Notes: a model not told the origin generated them from the sequence alone. DNA of 64,000 bases from Tenuifilaceae bacterium CYCD (GCA_036322835.1 AP027304.1:1550001-1614000); one strand, 5' to 3'; positions 24,684 to 32,761 are shown, counted from the first letter of the stretch. A program made the numbers and translations.

Positions 24684-24782
24684 TGCTAACTTACTTATAT
24701 ATACCATTTTTTAGTATCTATACATCCTTTTTGGGATGTATTGTACAGCTTTGTGGTATAATATTTTTCTACGAAGTTAGTT
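24684..24782 (-). other. attI-like site between recombinase and first cassette
   Basis: TGCTAAC (24684-24690) is the insertion box for cassette C1: its extension complements the right end of site 16. The remaining 92 bases lack any attC arm sequence. They hold TACATCC/GGATGTA (24721-24740), TATACCA/TGGTATA pairs and a GTTAG at 24776-24780 that overlaps the recombinase stop codon. The recombinase sits on its right side, so this is the position of an attI site. It could instead be a diverged last attC. Confidence 0.65.
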
Positions 24783-25911
24783 AAATTCCCAAATCATCAA
24801 AGGGCGATCGGATTTTTTCGATGCTTTTTTCGGTTACATGGGTGTATATCTCGGTGGTTTTGCTGCTGTGGTGTCCGAGGAGCTCCTGTATATAACGGAG
24901 GTCAGTGCCGCTCTCGAGTAGATGCGTTGCGTAGCTGTGCCGTAGCCAGTGAAGCGTGGCATTCATCCGTACTCCTGATCTCTCCAGCGATTGCTTGAAC
25001 ACGCTTTGCAAACTGTTGGCGCTGTACTGCTCGCCACGGTTTGCCCCTTCAAATAGCCAGTCGGTGGGGAGGTAACTTTTATAGTAAGTTCGGAGCATTT
25101 CAATTGTTTTGTTCGAGATGGGAACAATCCGGTCCTTACGCCCCTTGGCATTCCGGATATGAAGTAGATGCCGCTTTGAGTCAACATCGTTGGGTTTTAG
25201 GTTTAGCAACTCGCTGCGGCGTAGACCACACGCATATATCAGGCTGAGCATTGTTTTGTGCTTAATGTTGGTGGTGTGCGTCAGAACCCGGGCTACCTCG
25301 GCTTTGCTTAGCACGTTTGGCAGTTTGTGTTCTCGTCGGGGGCGCTGTAATTTGTCAATCTCTATTTTCGACTTGCCCATTTCCCTGAAGAACAGTTTTA
25401 GCGCGCTAACCACCTGATTTTGGAACGAAAAACTGTATCCCTTTCCTAGAATATAGTCGTACACATAGTCTACCACATCCTGGTTGGTAAAATCTTCAAT
25501 CGGCTTTTGTCCATAGTGATCAAGAAAATTCTCCACCATGTCGCTGTATGTTTTGATGGTGTTATCGCTATACCGCTTATGGTGCATCCATATCCTGAAC
25601 GTTTTCAGGTCGATATTGGGCGTTTGGTCGGTAATCTGGTAATTGGTAATCTGTTTGGTTGCCTCTTCCTTAAAGTTGATATTCTTTATCGCTGTGTAAT
25701 CAATGAACGCATGCTCTTTCAGCCGATCGAAAACCTGATTAAGACTGAAACTTTTATAGGGGATGTACCAGGCCATCATGGTTTGACTCCAAGTGGAGTG
25801 GGGAATTTGCTTAACAAGGTTTATTATCGCCTGATCCTTTTTGAATTTTAGTAGAACCACTTTTTGATTCCTATGTTCCGATGGCTCAAGAACTATTGCT
25901 TGTTTTAGCAT
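24781..25911 (-). CDS. Tyrosine recombinase, probable cassette integrase
   Basis: This 376-residue enzyme carries the full catalytic set: R231 (CGLRRSEL), K256 (AKGRKDR), H321 and R324 (HWLRHSYATHLLESG), H347 (LGHHS) and Y356 (TEIYTHV). A SAM-like core-binding domain spans about residues 100-185, and an N-terminal extension of about 95 residues (HSTWSQTMMAWYIPY) is seen in other Bacteroidota recombinases. The tail KIRSPFDDL resembles the IntI tail. The roughly 20-30-residue insertion before the HxxR box that marks IntI is absent: between K256 and H321 there are only 64 residues. It reads toward the array, with its stop in the attI-like site, and is visibly more GC-rich than the cassettes. Confidence 0.9.
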   Translation of the reverse strand: MLKQAIVLEPSEHRNQKVVLLKFKKDQAIINLVKQIPHSTWSQTMMAWYIPYKSFSLNQVFDRLKEHAFIDYTAIKNINFKEEATKQITNYQITDQTPNIDLKTFRIWMHHKRYSDNTIKTYSDMVENFLDHYGQKPIEDFTNQDVVDYVYDYILGKGYSFSFQNQVVSALKLFFREMGKSKIEIDKLQRPRREHKLPNVLSKAEVARVLTHTTNIKHKTMLSLIYACGLRRSELLNLKPNDVDSKRHLLHIRNAKGRKDRIVPISNKTIEMLRTYYKSYLPTDWLFEGANRGEQYSANSLQSVFKQSLERSGVRMNATLHWLRHSYATHLLESGTDLRYIQELLGHHSSKTTEIYTHVTEKSIEKIRSPFDDLGI

Positions 25912-25942
25912 GATTTTTTCTTTTTTTGGTTTATACCTTATT

Positions 25943-25960
25943 GTATATATGCTAATATAC
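25943..25960. promoter_or_regulatory. Palindromic site upstream of recombinase
   Basis: GTATAT (25943-25948) and ATATAC (25955-25960) form an inverted repeat about 32 bases upstream of the recombinase start codon. The position suits an operator or promoter overlap. No repressor gene is identified. Confidence 0.35.
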
Positions 25961-26138
25961 TAAAAATATTTGATAACTAAAACATATTAAGGAGATTAGA
26001 TTGATGTTTTTGTGTTTTTTATAGAGTTGTATCTGGCTAACGCTATAGTATTAGTTATCCTTGGTGTTGCCATCAACCGATCGGCCATCAACTGTCAACG
26101 ATTTTTCCCTATATTTACGCAAAATATAAAGGCGAAAA

Positions 26139-27228
26139 ATGATTACCATCGAACAGGTTAAGGAGATTGTAAGGCGCAAGGATGCTCTGAGGAGGCATCT
26201 TTGACATCGATAGCAAATTAATTCAGCTCGAGGAGGAAGAGCAGCGCACCCAAGCCCCAAATTTCTGGGATAATCCAGCGGAAGCGGAGAAGCAACTCAA
26301 AAAAGTGGCAGGAATAAAAGCGTGGACCGATAGTTTTAGCCAGGTGAATAGGTTGACCGATGATTTGCAGGTGATTTTCGATTTTGCCCGCGAGGGAGCA
26401 GCATCCGACGAGGAGGTAGATAACGGTTATGCTGATTGTCTTTCGGCCATTGAGGAGCTGGAGTTGAAGAATATGCTCCGGAAGGAGGAGGATAAGCTGG
26501 GTGCCATTATGAAGATTAACTCGGGCGCAGGCGGAACCGAGAGCATGGACTGGGCTGCCATGCTTATGCGTATGTATATGCGCTATGGCGAGCGGAATGG
26601 TTATGAGGTAAAGGTGATTGATATTCAGGATGGAGAGGAGGCCGGTGTTAAGTCGTGTACGCTGGAGTTTGTGGGTGATATGGCTTACGGATTTCTCAAG
26701 AGCGAGAATGGAGTACATCGGTTGGTTCGTATTTCGCCGTTCGATTCCAATGCACGCCGTCATACGTCGTTTGCCTCGGTTTTTGTTTCGCCAGCCATTG
26801 ACGACACCATTGAGATTGTTGTTAACCCTGCCGATATTAAGTGGGATACCTACCGCTCATCGGGTGCTGGTGGGCAGAACGTGAACAAGGTGGAGACTGG
26901 CGTTCGGCTTTACCACATCCCAACTGGTATTGTGATTGAGAATACCGAGTCGCGCTCGCAGTTCCAGAATAAAGAGAATGCCATGCGGTTGCTAAAATCG
27001 CACCTGTATGAGTTGGAGTTAAGGAAACGTCAGGAGGTGCAGGCCGAAATTGAGGGTAAAAAGATGAAGATTGAGTGGGGATCGCAAATCCGAAACTATG
27101 TGCTACATCCCTACAAGTTGGTTAAGGACTTGCGGAGCAATTACGAAACCTCCGATACCACATCCATTCTGGATGGCGATTTGAACGATTGCATCAAATC
27201 GTACCTAATGCAGTTTGGCGAGGAGTAA
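26139..27228 (+). CDS. prfB: Peptide chain release factor 2, with programmed +1 frameshift
   Basis: The first 21 codons ([20 protein letters not shown], then L) run into an in-frame TGA at 26202-26204. Skipping the T at 26202 continues in the +1 frame as [13 protein letters not shown] and on to the stop at 27228, giving about 362 residues, the normal RF2 length. The GGQ motif lies in [18 protein letters not shown], which triggers peptide release, and SPFDSN marks the RF2-type stop-codon recognition region. Reading only the frame from 26305 would remove the N-terminal domain. RF2 levels control the frameshift: scarce RF2 leaves the ribosome paused at TGA, favouring the shift. Confidence 0.96.
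26190..26205 (+). promoter_or_regulatory. prfB frameshift signal
   Basis: AGGAGG (26190-26195) acts as an internal Shine-Dalgarno, three bases before the slippery CTT (26199-26201), followed by TGA C. The layout matches the classic prfB signal. That the internal SD is retained is notable, since Bacteroidota hardly use SD sequences to start translation. Confidence 0.93.
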
Positions 27229-27237
27229 TTTTTGGTT

Positions 27238-27275
27238 GATAGTTGATAGTTGTTCGGAAATATCCATCAACTATC
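27238..27275. repeat. GTTGATAG-type inverted repeat between convergent genes
   Basis: GATAGTTGAT (27238-27247) is repeated inverted as ATCAACTATC (27266-27275) between prfB and the EamA gene. Related CATCAAC clusters occur at 26071-26099 and 56175-56203. There is no T-run, so this is more a dispersed repeat than a terminator. Confidence 0.5.
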
Positions 27276-27290
27276 AGTAATAAACGTTAT

Positions 27291-28241
27291 CTACTCTTTC
27301 TTCAGCCGAGCCTTTGTGATCAACCCAACGGGTATAAAGGCAAATACTTTTTGCATTTTTTCGCGAGGTATCTGCGATAGGAATAACCCCATAACCACCA
27401 CTGCAATTCCGGTCATCTTTACAGGGGTTAAAAGTTCTCCTTGAATGAAATACGCAAACACCGCGGTGAGCACGGGTATGGCATTGGTAAACGTGTTGGC
27501 GCCAGTAACTCCCAGATGTTTCACAGAGTAGGTGAATAGCAGAAAGGCTATTGTGGATCCAAAAATTGCCAGCTCCAGTATTGGAATCATCGATTTAACG
27601 CTAACGCCTACGCTCATGAAATGGTTAAGTTCAAAAATTAAGAACAAGGGCAAGAAGTATAGCGCACCCAATGTGTTCTGGTAGGTTATTATTGAAAAAA
27701 CGTTGTATTTCGATGTTAGTTTTCGGAGAGTTAGCGAGTATCCTAAGGCGGAAACAACTGCCAAAAGCATTAGTAGTATTCCGTAAGGATTGGCGTCAAT
27801 CTGTCCAAAACCTTTGTGGAATATAACAATACAAACACCTACAACCGATACTAAAATCCCTAAGAAATTCATCAGGGTGATTCGTTGCTTGTAAAAGTAG
27901 AATTCGCCAATTGGGCTGAATAGCGGAATTATGGAGATGATTACAGCGGCTAGGGTTGATGAAATCATGGTCATTCCAAATGTTTCGCCCACAAAGTACA
28001 TGAACGGTTCAAAAAATGCCAGTAGCATGAAGTACTTTAAATCGGAACGATGAATTTTAACCAGTTTACCAATAATCCCGGTAACCACAAAAAGCAATGC
28101 ACTTGATATTGCCAACCGGAAGGTAACAAGCGTAAGTGGTTTGTAGAACTCAAAAACATCCTTATACCATATAAAGGTGAGCGACCAAAACACCATGGAC
28201 ATAACAACGGCTACGTAAATCCAGAAACCCTTCCTTTGCAT
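27291..28241 (-). CDS. EamA/DMT-family transporter
   Basis: This 316-residue protein has ten predicted membrane helices and two EamA repeats. The first begins at VMSMVFWSLTFIWYKDVF with TLVTFRLAISSALLF, and the second near GILLMLLAVVSALGYSLTL with SIITYQNTLGALYFLPL. Members export metabolites such as amino acids or purines across the inner membrane; the substrate cannot be told. The start at 28241 gives MQRKGFWIYV and a normal length. It converges on prfB with a 62-base gap and is not in an operon. A second EamA paralogue is at 29664-30557. Confidence 0.9.
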   Translation of the reverse strand: MQRKGFWIYVAVVMSMVFWSLTFIWYKDVFEFYKPLTLVTFRLAISSALLFVVTGIIGKLVKIHRSDLKYFMLLAFFEPFMYFVGETFGMTMISSTLAAVIISIIPLFSPIGEFYFYKQRITLMNFLGILVSVVGVCIVIFHKGFGQIDANPYGILLMLLAVVSALGYSLTLRKLTSKYNVFSIITYQNTLGALYFLPLFLIFELNHFMSVGVSVKSMIPILELAIFGSTIAFLLFTYSVKHLGVTGANTFTNAIPVLTAVFAYFIQGELLTPVKMTGIAVVVMGLFLSQIPREKMQKVFAFIPVGLITKARLKKE

Positions 28242-28491
28242 ATAGATTCTTTAAGAAAAATGGAATCATCCTTTGGCCGATGATTTTAGGCCATGCAAAA
28301 ATAACACTTTGGATGCAATTGCCGCTATGTTTTGTTAAATGGCTCTGGAATTCAGTTAGTGAGGTGCTTGTTTAAATCCTTGGCAAATTCTGTTTTTTTT
28401 GTGAAGAACGAACACAGAACAACATTTCGTGATTAACCTTAATGTTTTATTTCATTTTTTTCTACTTTTACAAAACGCAAATTACACGGCC

Positions 28492-29619
28492 ATGGAAGAA
28501 TTAATAAGACTTAGGCAGGAATTGCATCGTAATCCAGAGTTATCTGGACAGGAGCGGGCTACTGCAAAACGTTTACGCTTTTTCCTTAGCAGGTACAAAC
28601 CCGATGAACTTTACTCCAATATTGCTGGCGAAGGAATGGTTGCTGTTTTCAATGGAAAGGAGAGCGGTCCTACTGTTCTTTTCCGTTGCGATATGGATGC
28701 ATTACCAATTACCGAGACCAATAATGTTAAGTATAAATCGAATGTTCCGGGCGTATCGCATGTTTGCGGACATGATGGGCACATGGCCATTGTGTCTGGA
28801 TTGGCAGTAAAGTTTAGCGAGCAGCCCCTTTCCAGCGGCCGGGTAATACTACTTTACCAACCCGCCGAAGAGAATGGCCTTGGTGCCAAAGGTTGTGTTG
28901 AACGGTTGACAGAACTCGACCTTTTACCCGATTACGCTGTGGCATTGCACAATCTTCCTAAATACCCTGCAGGTAGCGTAATTATGGGGAAATATACATT
29001 TTCAGCTGCTTCCAAGGGCTTAATTATCAACCTGACAGGCCGAAATTCGCACGCTGCGTACCCTGAACGAGGTTTGAATCCATCGGCAGCTGTGGCTGAG
29101 ATAATTCAGATGTTACTCAACCTAAAGGATAAGCTTAGTTTTAAGGATTTTGTTCTGGTAACCCTAATTCACGTTAATATTGGCGATGTGGCCTTTGGCA
29201 CATCTGCCGGATCGGCTGTTATTATGGCTACCCTGCGTGCCTTTAATAACGATGATATGGCTTTACTCTCGGGTAAAGCGGTGGATTCCTCGGTGCAGAT
29301 TGCCACTAAGTATGGTTTAGGCGTTTCCACATCGTTTACCGATGAGTATCCTGCATCGGTTTGTAATCCAGAGTTAACTGTTTTGGTTGATGATATCTGC
29401 AAATCGCAGACAAAAGAGGTTTTCTACTTAGAACATCCAAATCGTTGGAGCGAGGATTTTGCGCACTTTACCGCATGCTGTCCATCAATTATTTTTGGAC
29501 TTGGTTCGGGTGAAAATCAGCCCGATATTCACTCCCCCGACTTCGACTTTCCCGATGGCATTATTATGGAAGGGGTTGAGTTGATGGAAGCTATGGCGCG
29601 CAAACTAACCACGGAATAA
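28492..29619 (+). CDS. M20-family amidohydrolase (N-acyl amino acid hydrolase type)
   Basis: From the ATG at 28492 (MEELIRLRQELHRNPELSG) the protein is 375 residues, the usual length; an upstream GTG at 28429 adds 21 unlikely residues. Metal and active-site motifs are visible: HRNPELSGQE, FRCDMDALPI, VCGHDGHMA, QPAEENGLGAKGC, ALHNLP and a C-terminal HSPDFDF. The dimerisation domain includes NSHAAYPERGLNPS. Members remove acyl groups from amino acids or hydrolyse related amides. It is flanked by two EamA transporters on the opposite strand, which may move its product or substrate. Confidence 0.9.
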   Translation: MEELIRLRQELHRNPELSGQERATAKRLRFFLSRYKPDELYSNIAGEGMVAVFNGKESGPTVLFRCDMDALPITETNNVKYKSNVPGVSHVCGHDGHMAIVSGLAVKFSEQPLSSGRVILLYQPAEENGLGAKGCVERLTELDLLPDYAVALHNLPKYPAGSVIMGKYTFSAASKGLIINLTGRNSHAAYPERGLNPSAAVAEIIQMLLNLKDKLSFKDFVLVTLIHVNIGDVAFGTSAGSAVIMATLRAFNNDDMALLSGKAVDSSVQIATKYGLGVSTSFTDEYPASVCNPELTVLVDDICKSQTKEVFYLEHPNRWSEDFAHFTACCPSIIFGLGSGENQPDIHSPDFDFPDGIIMEGVELMEAMARKLTTE

Positions 29620-29663
29620 TTTTATTTTTGATGTTTTGAAGTATAGCTGAAGTTGTTAAACCT

Positions 29664-30557
29664 TCAACTTTTTGCTTTTAAGCTAACAAGGTAAACCCCT
29701 GCAAAAACCAACAAGGCCGCAATAATCTTCTGAACATCTAGCGTATCTTGGCCAAGAATTGCCGAAACAACAGTAGCTATAACTGGTTGCGAGTATATGT
29801 AAATACTTACCGTTGATGTTTGCACATGCCGCAATCCCCAGCTGTTTAGCAGATACGCGAGGAAAGTTGGTCCAAGTAAAACAAAGATGATGGCTCCGTA
29901 TATCGATAGCGGAATTTTGCTCCACTCTGTTTGGGTCAAATCAGTAAATCCGAATGGAAGTATTGCAAAGAATCCAACCGTAAATACTCCACGCATAACG
30001 GTAACGGGGCTGTACTTGCTCATCAATGGTTTCACAATTACCAAATATGATGCGTAGAACAGGGTGTTGAAGAATAGTAGAATATTACCAAAAAAATGTT
30101 CCGATCCAAAATCGGCATTGCCCCTGCCAAAAATTAGCATTAAAGCACCCGATGCGCCCACAATTAACCCGAGTATTTTTGTGAAATTGATTTTTTCGCC
30201 AATTGCCATGAATGCAATGAGCATAACCATTGCAGGGTTTAGAGTTGATATAATCGACGAATCGATTGGGGAACTAAGGTTTAGTCCATGTAGGAATAGC
30301 AGCTGGTTGAGCGATACTCCAGTTAATCCTGCAAGCAAAAATCTGAAGTAATCCTTCCGCTCAATCTTCTCAAACCTCGGGGCAAACTGTGAGATAAGGT
30401 AGAATAGTGTGGATGCTGTAATTATCCTTAGTAAGGTAAACCCTCCCGGCTTTAAATGATCGGGCATCACTCCCTTTGCAATGGAGTAGTTTATTCCAAA
30501 TAGGATATTAGCCCCAATAATTGATAGGTGCGCTTTTAATCTATTGCTGCTTTCCAT
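29664..30557 (-). CDS. EamA/DMT-family transporter (second copy)
   Basis: This 297-residue protein has about ten membrane helices and two EamA repeats (GANILFGINYSIAKGVMP with FTLLRIITASTLFYLI, then LLFFNTLFYASYLVIVKPLM with YSPVTVMRGVFTVGFFAIL). The C-terminal repeat has STVSIYIYSQPVIATVVSAI, typical of the family. Substrate unknown. It converges on the amidohydrolase gene with a 44-base gap. The two EamA copies in this window are only distantly alike, so a recent duplication is unlikely. Confidence 0.9.
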   Translation of the reverse strand: MESSNRLKAHLSIIGANILFGINYSIAKGVMPDHLKPGGFTLLRIITASTLFYLISQFAPRFEKIERKDYFRFLLAGLTGVSLNQLLFLHGLNLSSPIDSSIISTLNPAMVMLIAFMAIGEKINFTKILGLIVGASGALMLIFGRGNADFGSEHFFGNILLFFNTLFYASYLVIVKPLMSKYSPVTVMRGVFTVGFFAILPFGFTDLTQTEWSKIPLSIYGAIIFVLLGPTFLAYLLNSWGLRHVQTSTVSIYIYSQPVIATVVSAILGQDTLDVQKIIAALLVFAGVYLVSLKAKS

Positions 30558-30726
30558 TCATTCAAAGTTGAGCATTTATGATCCGTATTTCCCTAAAAAG
30601 TTTAAACCCAAAAAATGTGTTTGTTGTGCTAAGTTTAACCCCATGACTTATAGGATTATGAGTGTGATTCACTCTGATGTTTTTTTAATTTCATAGATAT
30701 ATGTAACTAAATATTAGTTTAACAAC

Positions 30727-30758
30727 TTTCCATATAGAACCAAATTAAGTTAAATTTG
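30727..30758 (+). promoter_or_regulatory. Predicted promoter of flippase-like gene
   Basis: The -7 box TAAATTTG (30751-30758) fits the Bacteroidota consensus TAnnTTTG exactly. The -33 box TTTC (30727-30730) has three of four consensus bases, and the spacer is 20. The start codon follows 18 bases later. Confidence 0.55.
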
Positions 30759-30776
30759 TTGAGTACAAAATTTTAA

Positions 30777-31859
30777 ATGATGCATCAAGTAAAAGCAGGG
30801 ATACCTGAGAATCCTGCCCGCAGAATAAAACTAGGAACAGCCGTAATTCCTGTGATTATAGGATTGGGAGTTGTTGCCTACCTTTTGTACACTGAGTTTA
30901 ACCCCGAAGCATTTAAGTTGATTCATTTTACTTGGCGCTCGGCATTCTGGATTTTGATAGCCTGCTTAATGATGTTGTCACGCGATTTGGGGTATATCCT
31001 CCGATTGATTACACTTAGTGGGGGGAGAATACGATTTTGGAACGCCTTTAGGGTGATTATGCTGTGGGAGTTCACCTCAGCCATAACTCCTTCGGCAGTG
31101 GGAGGAACTAGCGTTGCAATCGTTTATGTTAATAAGGAGGGACTTAATGTCGGGCACAGCTCTGCGGTGGTAATGATTACATCATTTCTTGATGAGTTGT
31201 ACTTTGTATTGATGTTTCCCATTGTTTTATTCATTGTTGGCTCATCAAATCTTTTTGGGATAGTAGCAGCCAACAGTTCAATTGTGCGCGAGTTAATGAT
31301 TTTTAGCATGGTGGGCTATGCTATAAAGTTTGTTTGGATTGCTTTTTTGAGCTATGGGTTGTTTTTTAACCCTCGCGGGCTGAAATGGCTGATACTTATG
31401 ATCTTTAAGTTGCCACTATTGCGTAGGTGGAAGCACGGAGCAAACCGCGCGGGAACCGATATTATTAGCAGTTCCGCGGAGTACCGAAAAAAACCGTTCT
31501 CTTTCTGGCTAAAAGTATTTGGTAGCACATTCCTTTCGTGGACATCAAGATTTTGGGTGGTTAACGCTTTGCTTTTGGCATTCTTTGTTATCGATGATCA
31601 CATGCTGGTGTTTGCCCGTCAGTTGGTTATGTGGATTATGATGCTTGTTAGCCCAACTCCAGGGGGAAGTGGATTCGCCGAATTTGTTTTTACCCGATAC
31701 CTGTCGGAGTTTATCCCCGTTAATGCCGCATCGCTTGGCTCAATTGCCGTTGGCATGGCGCTGCTCTGGCGATTTATCAGTTACTATCCGTACCTGTTTA
31801 TTGGTGCGATAATATTTCCGCGTTGGATTCGGAAAAAGTTTATTCATGTTGGGCGATGA
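30777..31859 (+). CDS. Flippase-like / LPG-synthase-TM family membrane protein
   Basis: This 360-residue protein has about eight membrane helices. Family patterns are visible: LGYILRLITLSGGRIRFWNAF, then WEFTSAITPSAVGGTSVAIVY, and near the end VSPTPGGSGFAEFVF. The ITPSAVGGTS and PTPGGSG motifs are hallmarks of the YbhN/UPF0104 (lysylphosphatidylglycerol synthase TM) family. Without the catalytic synthetase domain, members are thought to move lipids or act with glycosyltransferases, but the role is not settled. It is a single rightward gene with a predicted promoter and a terminator at 31948. Confidence 0.88.
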   Translation: MMHQVKAGIPENPARRIKLGTAVIPVIIGLGVVAYLLYTEFNPEAFKLIHFTWRSAFWILIACLMMLSRDLGYILRLITLSGGRIRFWNAFRVIMLWEFTSAITPSAVGGTSVAIVYVNKEGLNVGHSSAVVMITSFLDELYFVLMFPIVLFIVGSSNLFGIVAANSSIVRELMIFSMVGYAIKFVWIAFLSYGLFFNPRGLKWLILMIFKLPLLRRWKHGANRAGTDIISSSAEYRKKPFSFWLKVFGSTFLSWTSRFWVVNALLLAFFVIDDHMLVFARQLVMWIMMLVSPTPGGSGFAEFVFTRYLSEFIPVNAASLGSIAVGMALLWRFISYYPYLFIGAIIFPRWIRKKFIHVGR

Positions 31860-31947
31860 GACGATTAACCAGTGAGACAATGTGGAGTGATTGGGTGCAG
31901 GAGAGCTCTGGGCTTATCTGGATAATCTGCATGAAAATAAATTAAAA

Positions 31948-31978
31948 ACCCCGCTTTTTCCAGCGAGGTCTTTTCTTA
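31948..31978. terminator. Bidirectional terminator between flippase gene and purQ
   Basis: ACCCCGCT (31948-31955) and AGCGAGGT (31962-31969) form an 8-base stem with one mismatch. T-runs follow on both strands, so it can serve both convergent genes. Confidence 0.8.
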
Positions 31979-31997
31979 TTTCATATTGCCAAATTGA

Positions 31998-32699
31998 TTA
32001 TCCATTCTCCTGAATGTACTTAATCATTGACTCAAATATTAATCTACCATCGGTGTTGCCCAGTTCATCGTCCGAAGCTCTCTCGGGGTGAGGCATCATG
32101 CCAAAAACATTTTTACGCTCGTTGCAAATACCCGCAATATTTTCAACAGCACCATTTGGATTTACCGATTCGGATACAACACCGTTCTCATCGCAGTAAC
32201 GGAAAAGGATTTGGCCATTTATGCGCATCTGCGCAAGGGTTTCTCTGTCAGCAAAGTAACGCCCTTCGCCGTGTGCAATTGGTATTTTAAGAGCTTTGTC
32301 CTTTGGTAAGAACTTGGTTAGTGCGGTGCTTTTGCAATCGGGTGTTAGGTGTACGTTCTTGCAGATAAACTTTTGGTTCATGTTATGGAGCAATGCCCCT
32401 GGAAGCAAGCCTGTTTCACAAAGTATCTGAAATCCATTACAGATACCAAACACATAGCCCCCGTTGTTGGCAAACTCAATAACCCTACTCATTATCGGAG
32501 AAAATTTTGCCAGAGCGCCGGAGCGGAGGTAATCGCCGTAGGAAAAACCACCAGGCAGTATAATTACATCGATGTTCCCATCAAAATCGGTTTCTTTGTG
32601 CCAAAGCGTAACCACCTCCTGTTCAAGGATATCTCTGAGCACGTAAACGGTGTCCTGATCGCAATTAGACCCCGGAAATATTACAACTCCAAACTTCAT
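31998..32699 (-). CDS. purQ: Phosphoribosylformylglycinamidine synthase subunit PurQ
   Basis: This 233-residue class I glutamine amidotransferase supplies ammonia for the fourth step of purine synthesis (FGAR to FGAM). The nucleophile is C87 in GICNGFQIL, and His and Glu are in the C-terminal MPHPERASDD. The start gives MKFGVVIFPGSNCDQD, as in other PurQ proteins. The separate PurQ length means a PurQ/PurL/PurS arrangement rather than the fused PurL of enterobacteria, though no purL or purS is in the window. It stands alone, convergent with the flippase-like gene. Confidence 0.95.
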   Translation of the reverse strand: MKFGVVIFPGSNCDQDTVYVLRDILEQEVVTLWHKETDFDGNIDVIILPGGFSYGDYLRSGALAKFSPIMSRVIEFANNGGYVFGICNGFQILCETGLLPGALLHNMNQKFICKNVHLTPDCKSTALTKFLPKDKALKIPIAHGEGRYFADRETLAQMRINGQILFRYCDENGVVSESVNPNGAVENIAGICNERKNVFGMMPHPERASDDELGNTDGRLIFESMIKYIQENG

Positions 32700-32761
32700 A
32701 GGATTTTTTTCTTTTTAACCTTTCAAAGATAGATATTAAAATTATACCAGCCAAACTAGCC

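Larger units (their letters stand above)
1..25911 (-). mobile_element. Integron-like gene-cassette array with tyrosine recombinase
   Basis: Sixteen attC-like sites separate short genes that mostly read leftward, away from a recombinase at 24781-25911. Sites start with a YAAC-type box (TGCTAAC, GCCTAAC, GCACAAC and so on) and end with a GTTRRRY-like box, with long imperfect inverted arms between. For each cassette the two gene-facing ends are complementary beyond the 7-base box, as expected if each cassette once existed as a circle. The recombinase reads in the same direction as the cassettes, so its 3' end faces the array; this arrangement is known from Treponema denticola but differs from class 1 integrons. 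The left border lies outside the window. Whether the array is active cannot be told from sequence alone. Confidence 0.88.

Noticed and set aside
24781-25911. Recombinase as XerC or XerD of chromosome dimer resolution
   Set aside because: The 95-residue N-terminal extension and the position at an attC array argue for a dedicated mobile-element enzyme; no dif site was recognised nearby.
26036-26062. GGCTAAC...GTTATCC on the other side of the recombinase as attI
   Set aside because: It is only a short imperfect repeat, with no cassette boundary match; the site at 24684 fits better.
26305-27228. Uninterrupted 307-residue frame as the prfB gene
   Set aside because: It lacks the N-terminal domain; the true start is at 26139 with a frameshift at 26202.
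28429-28491. Upstream GTG start for the M20 amidohydrolase
   Set aside because: It adds a 21-residue hydrophobic stretch not seen in the family; the ATG at 28492 gives the normal N-terminus.
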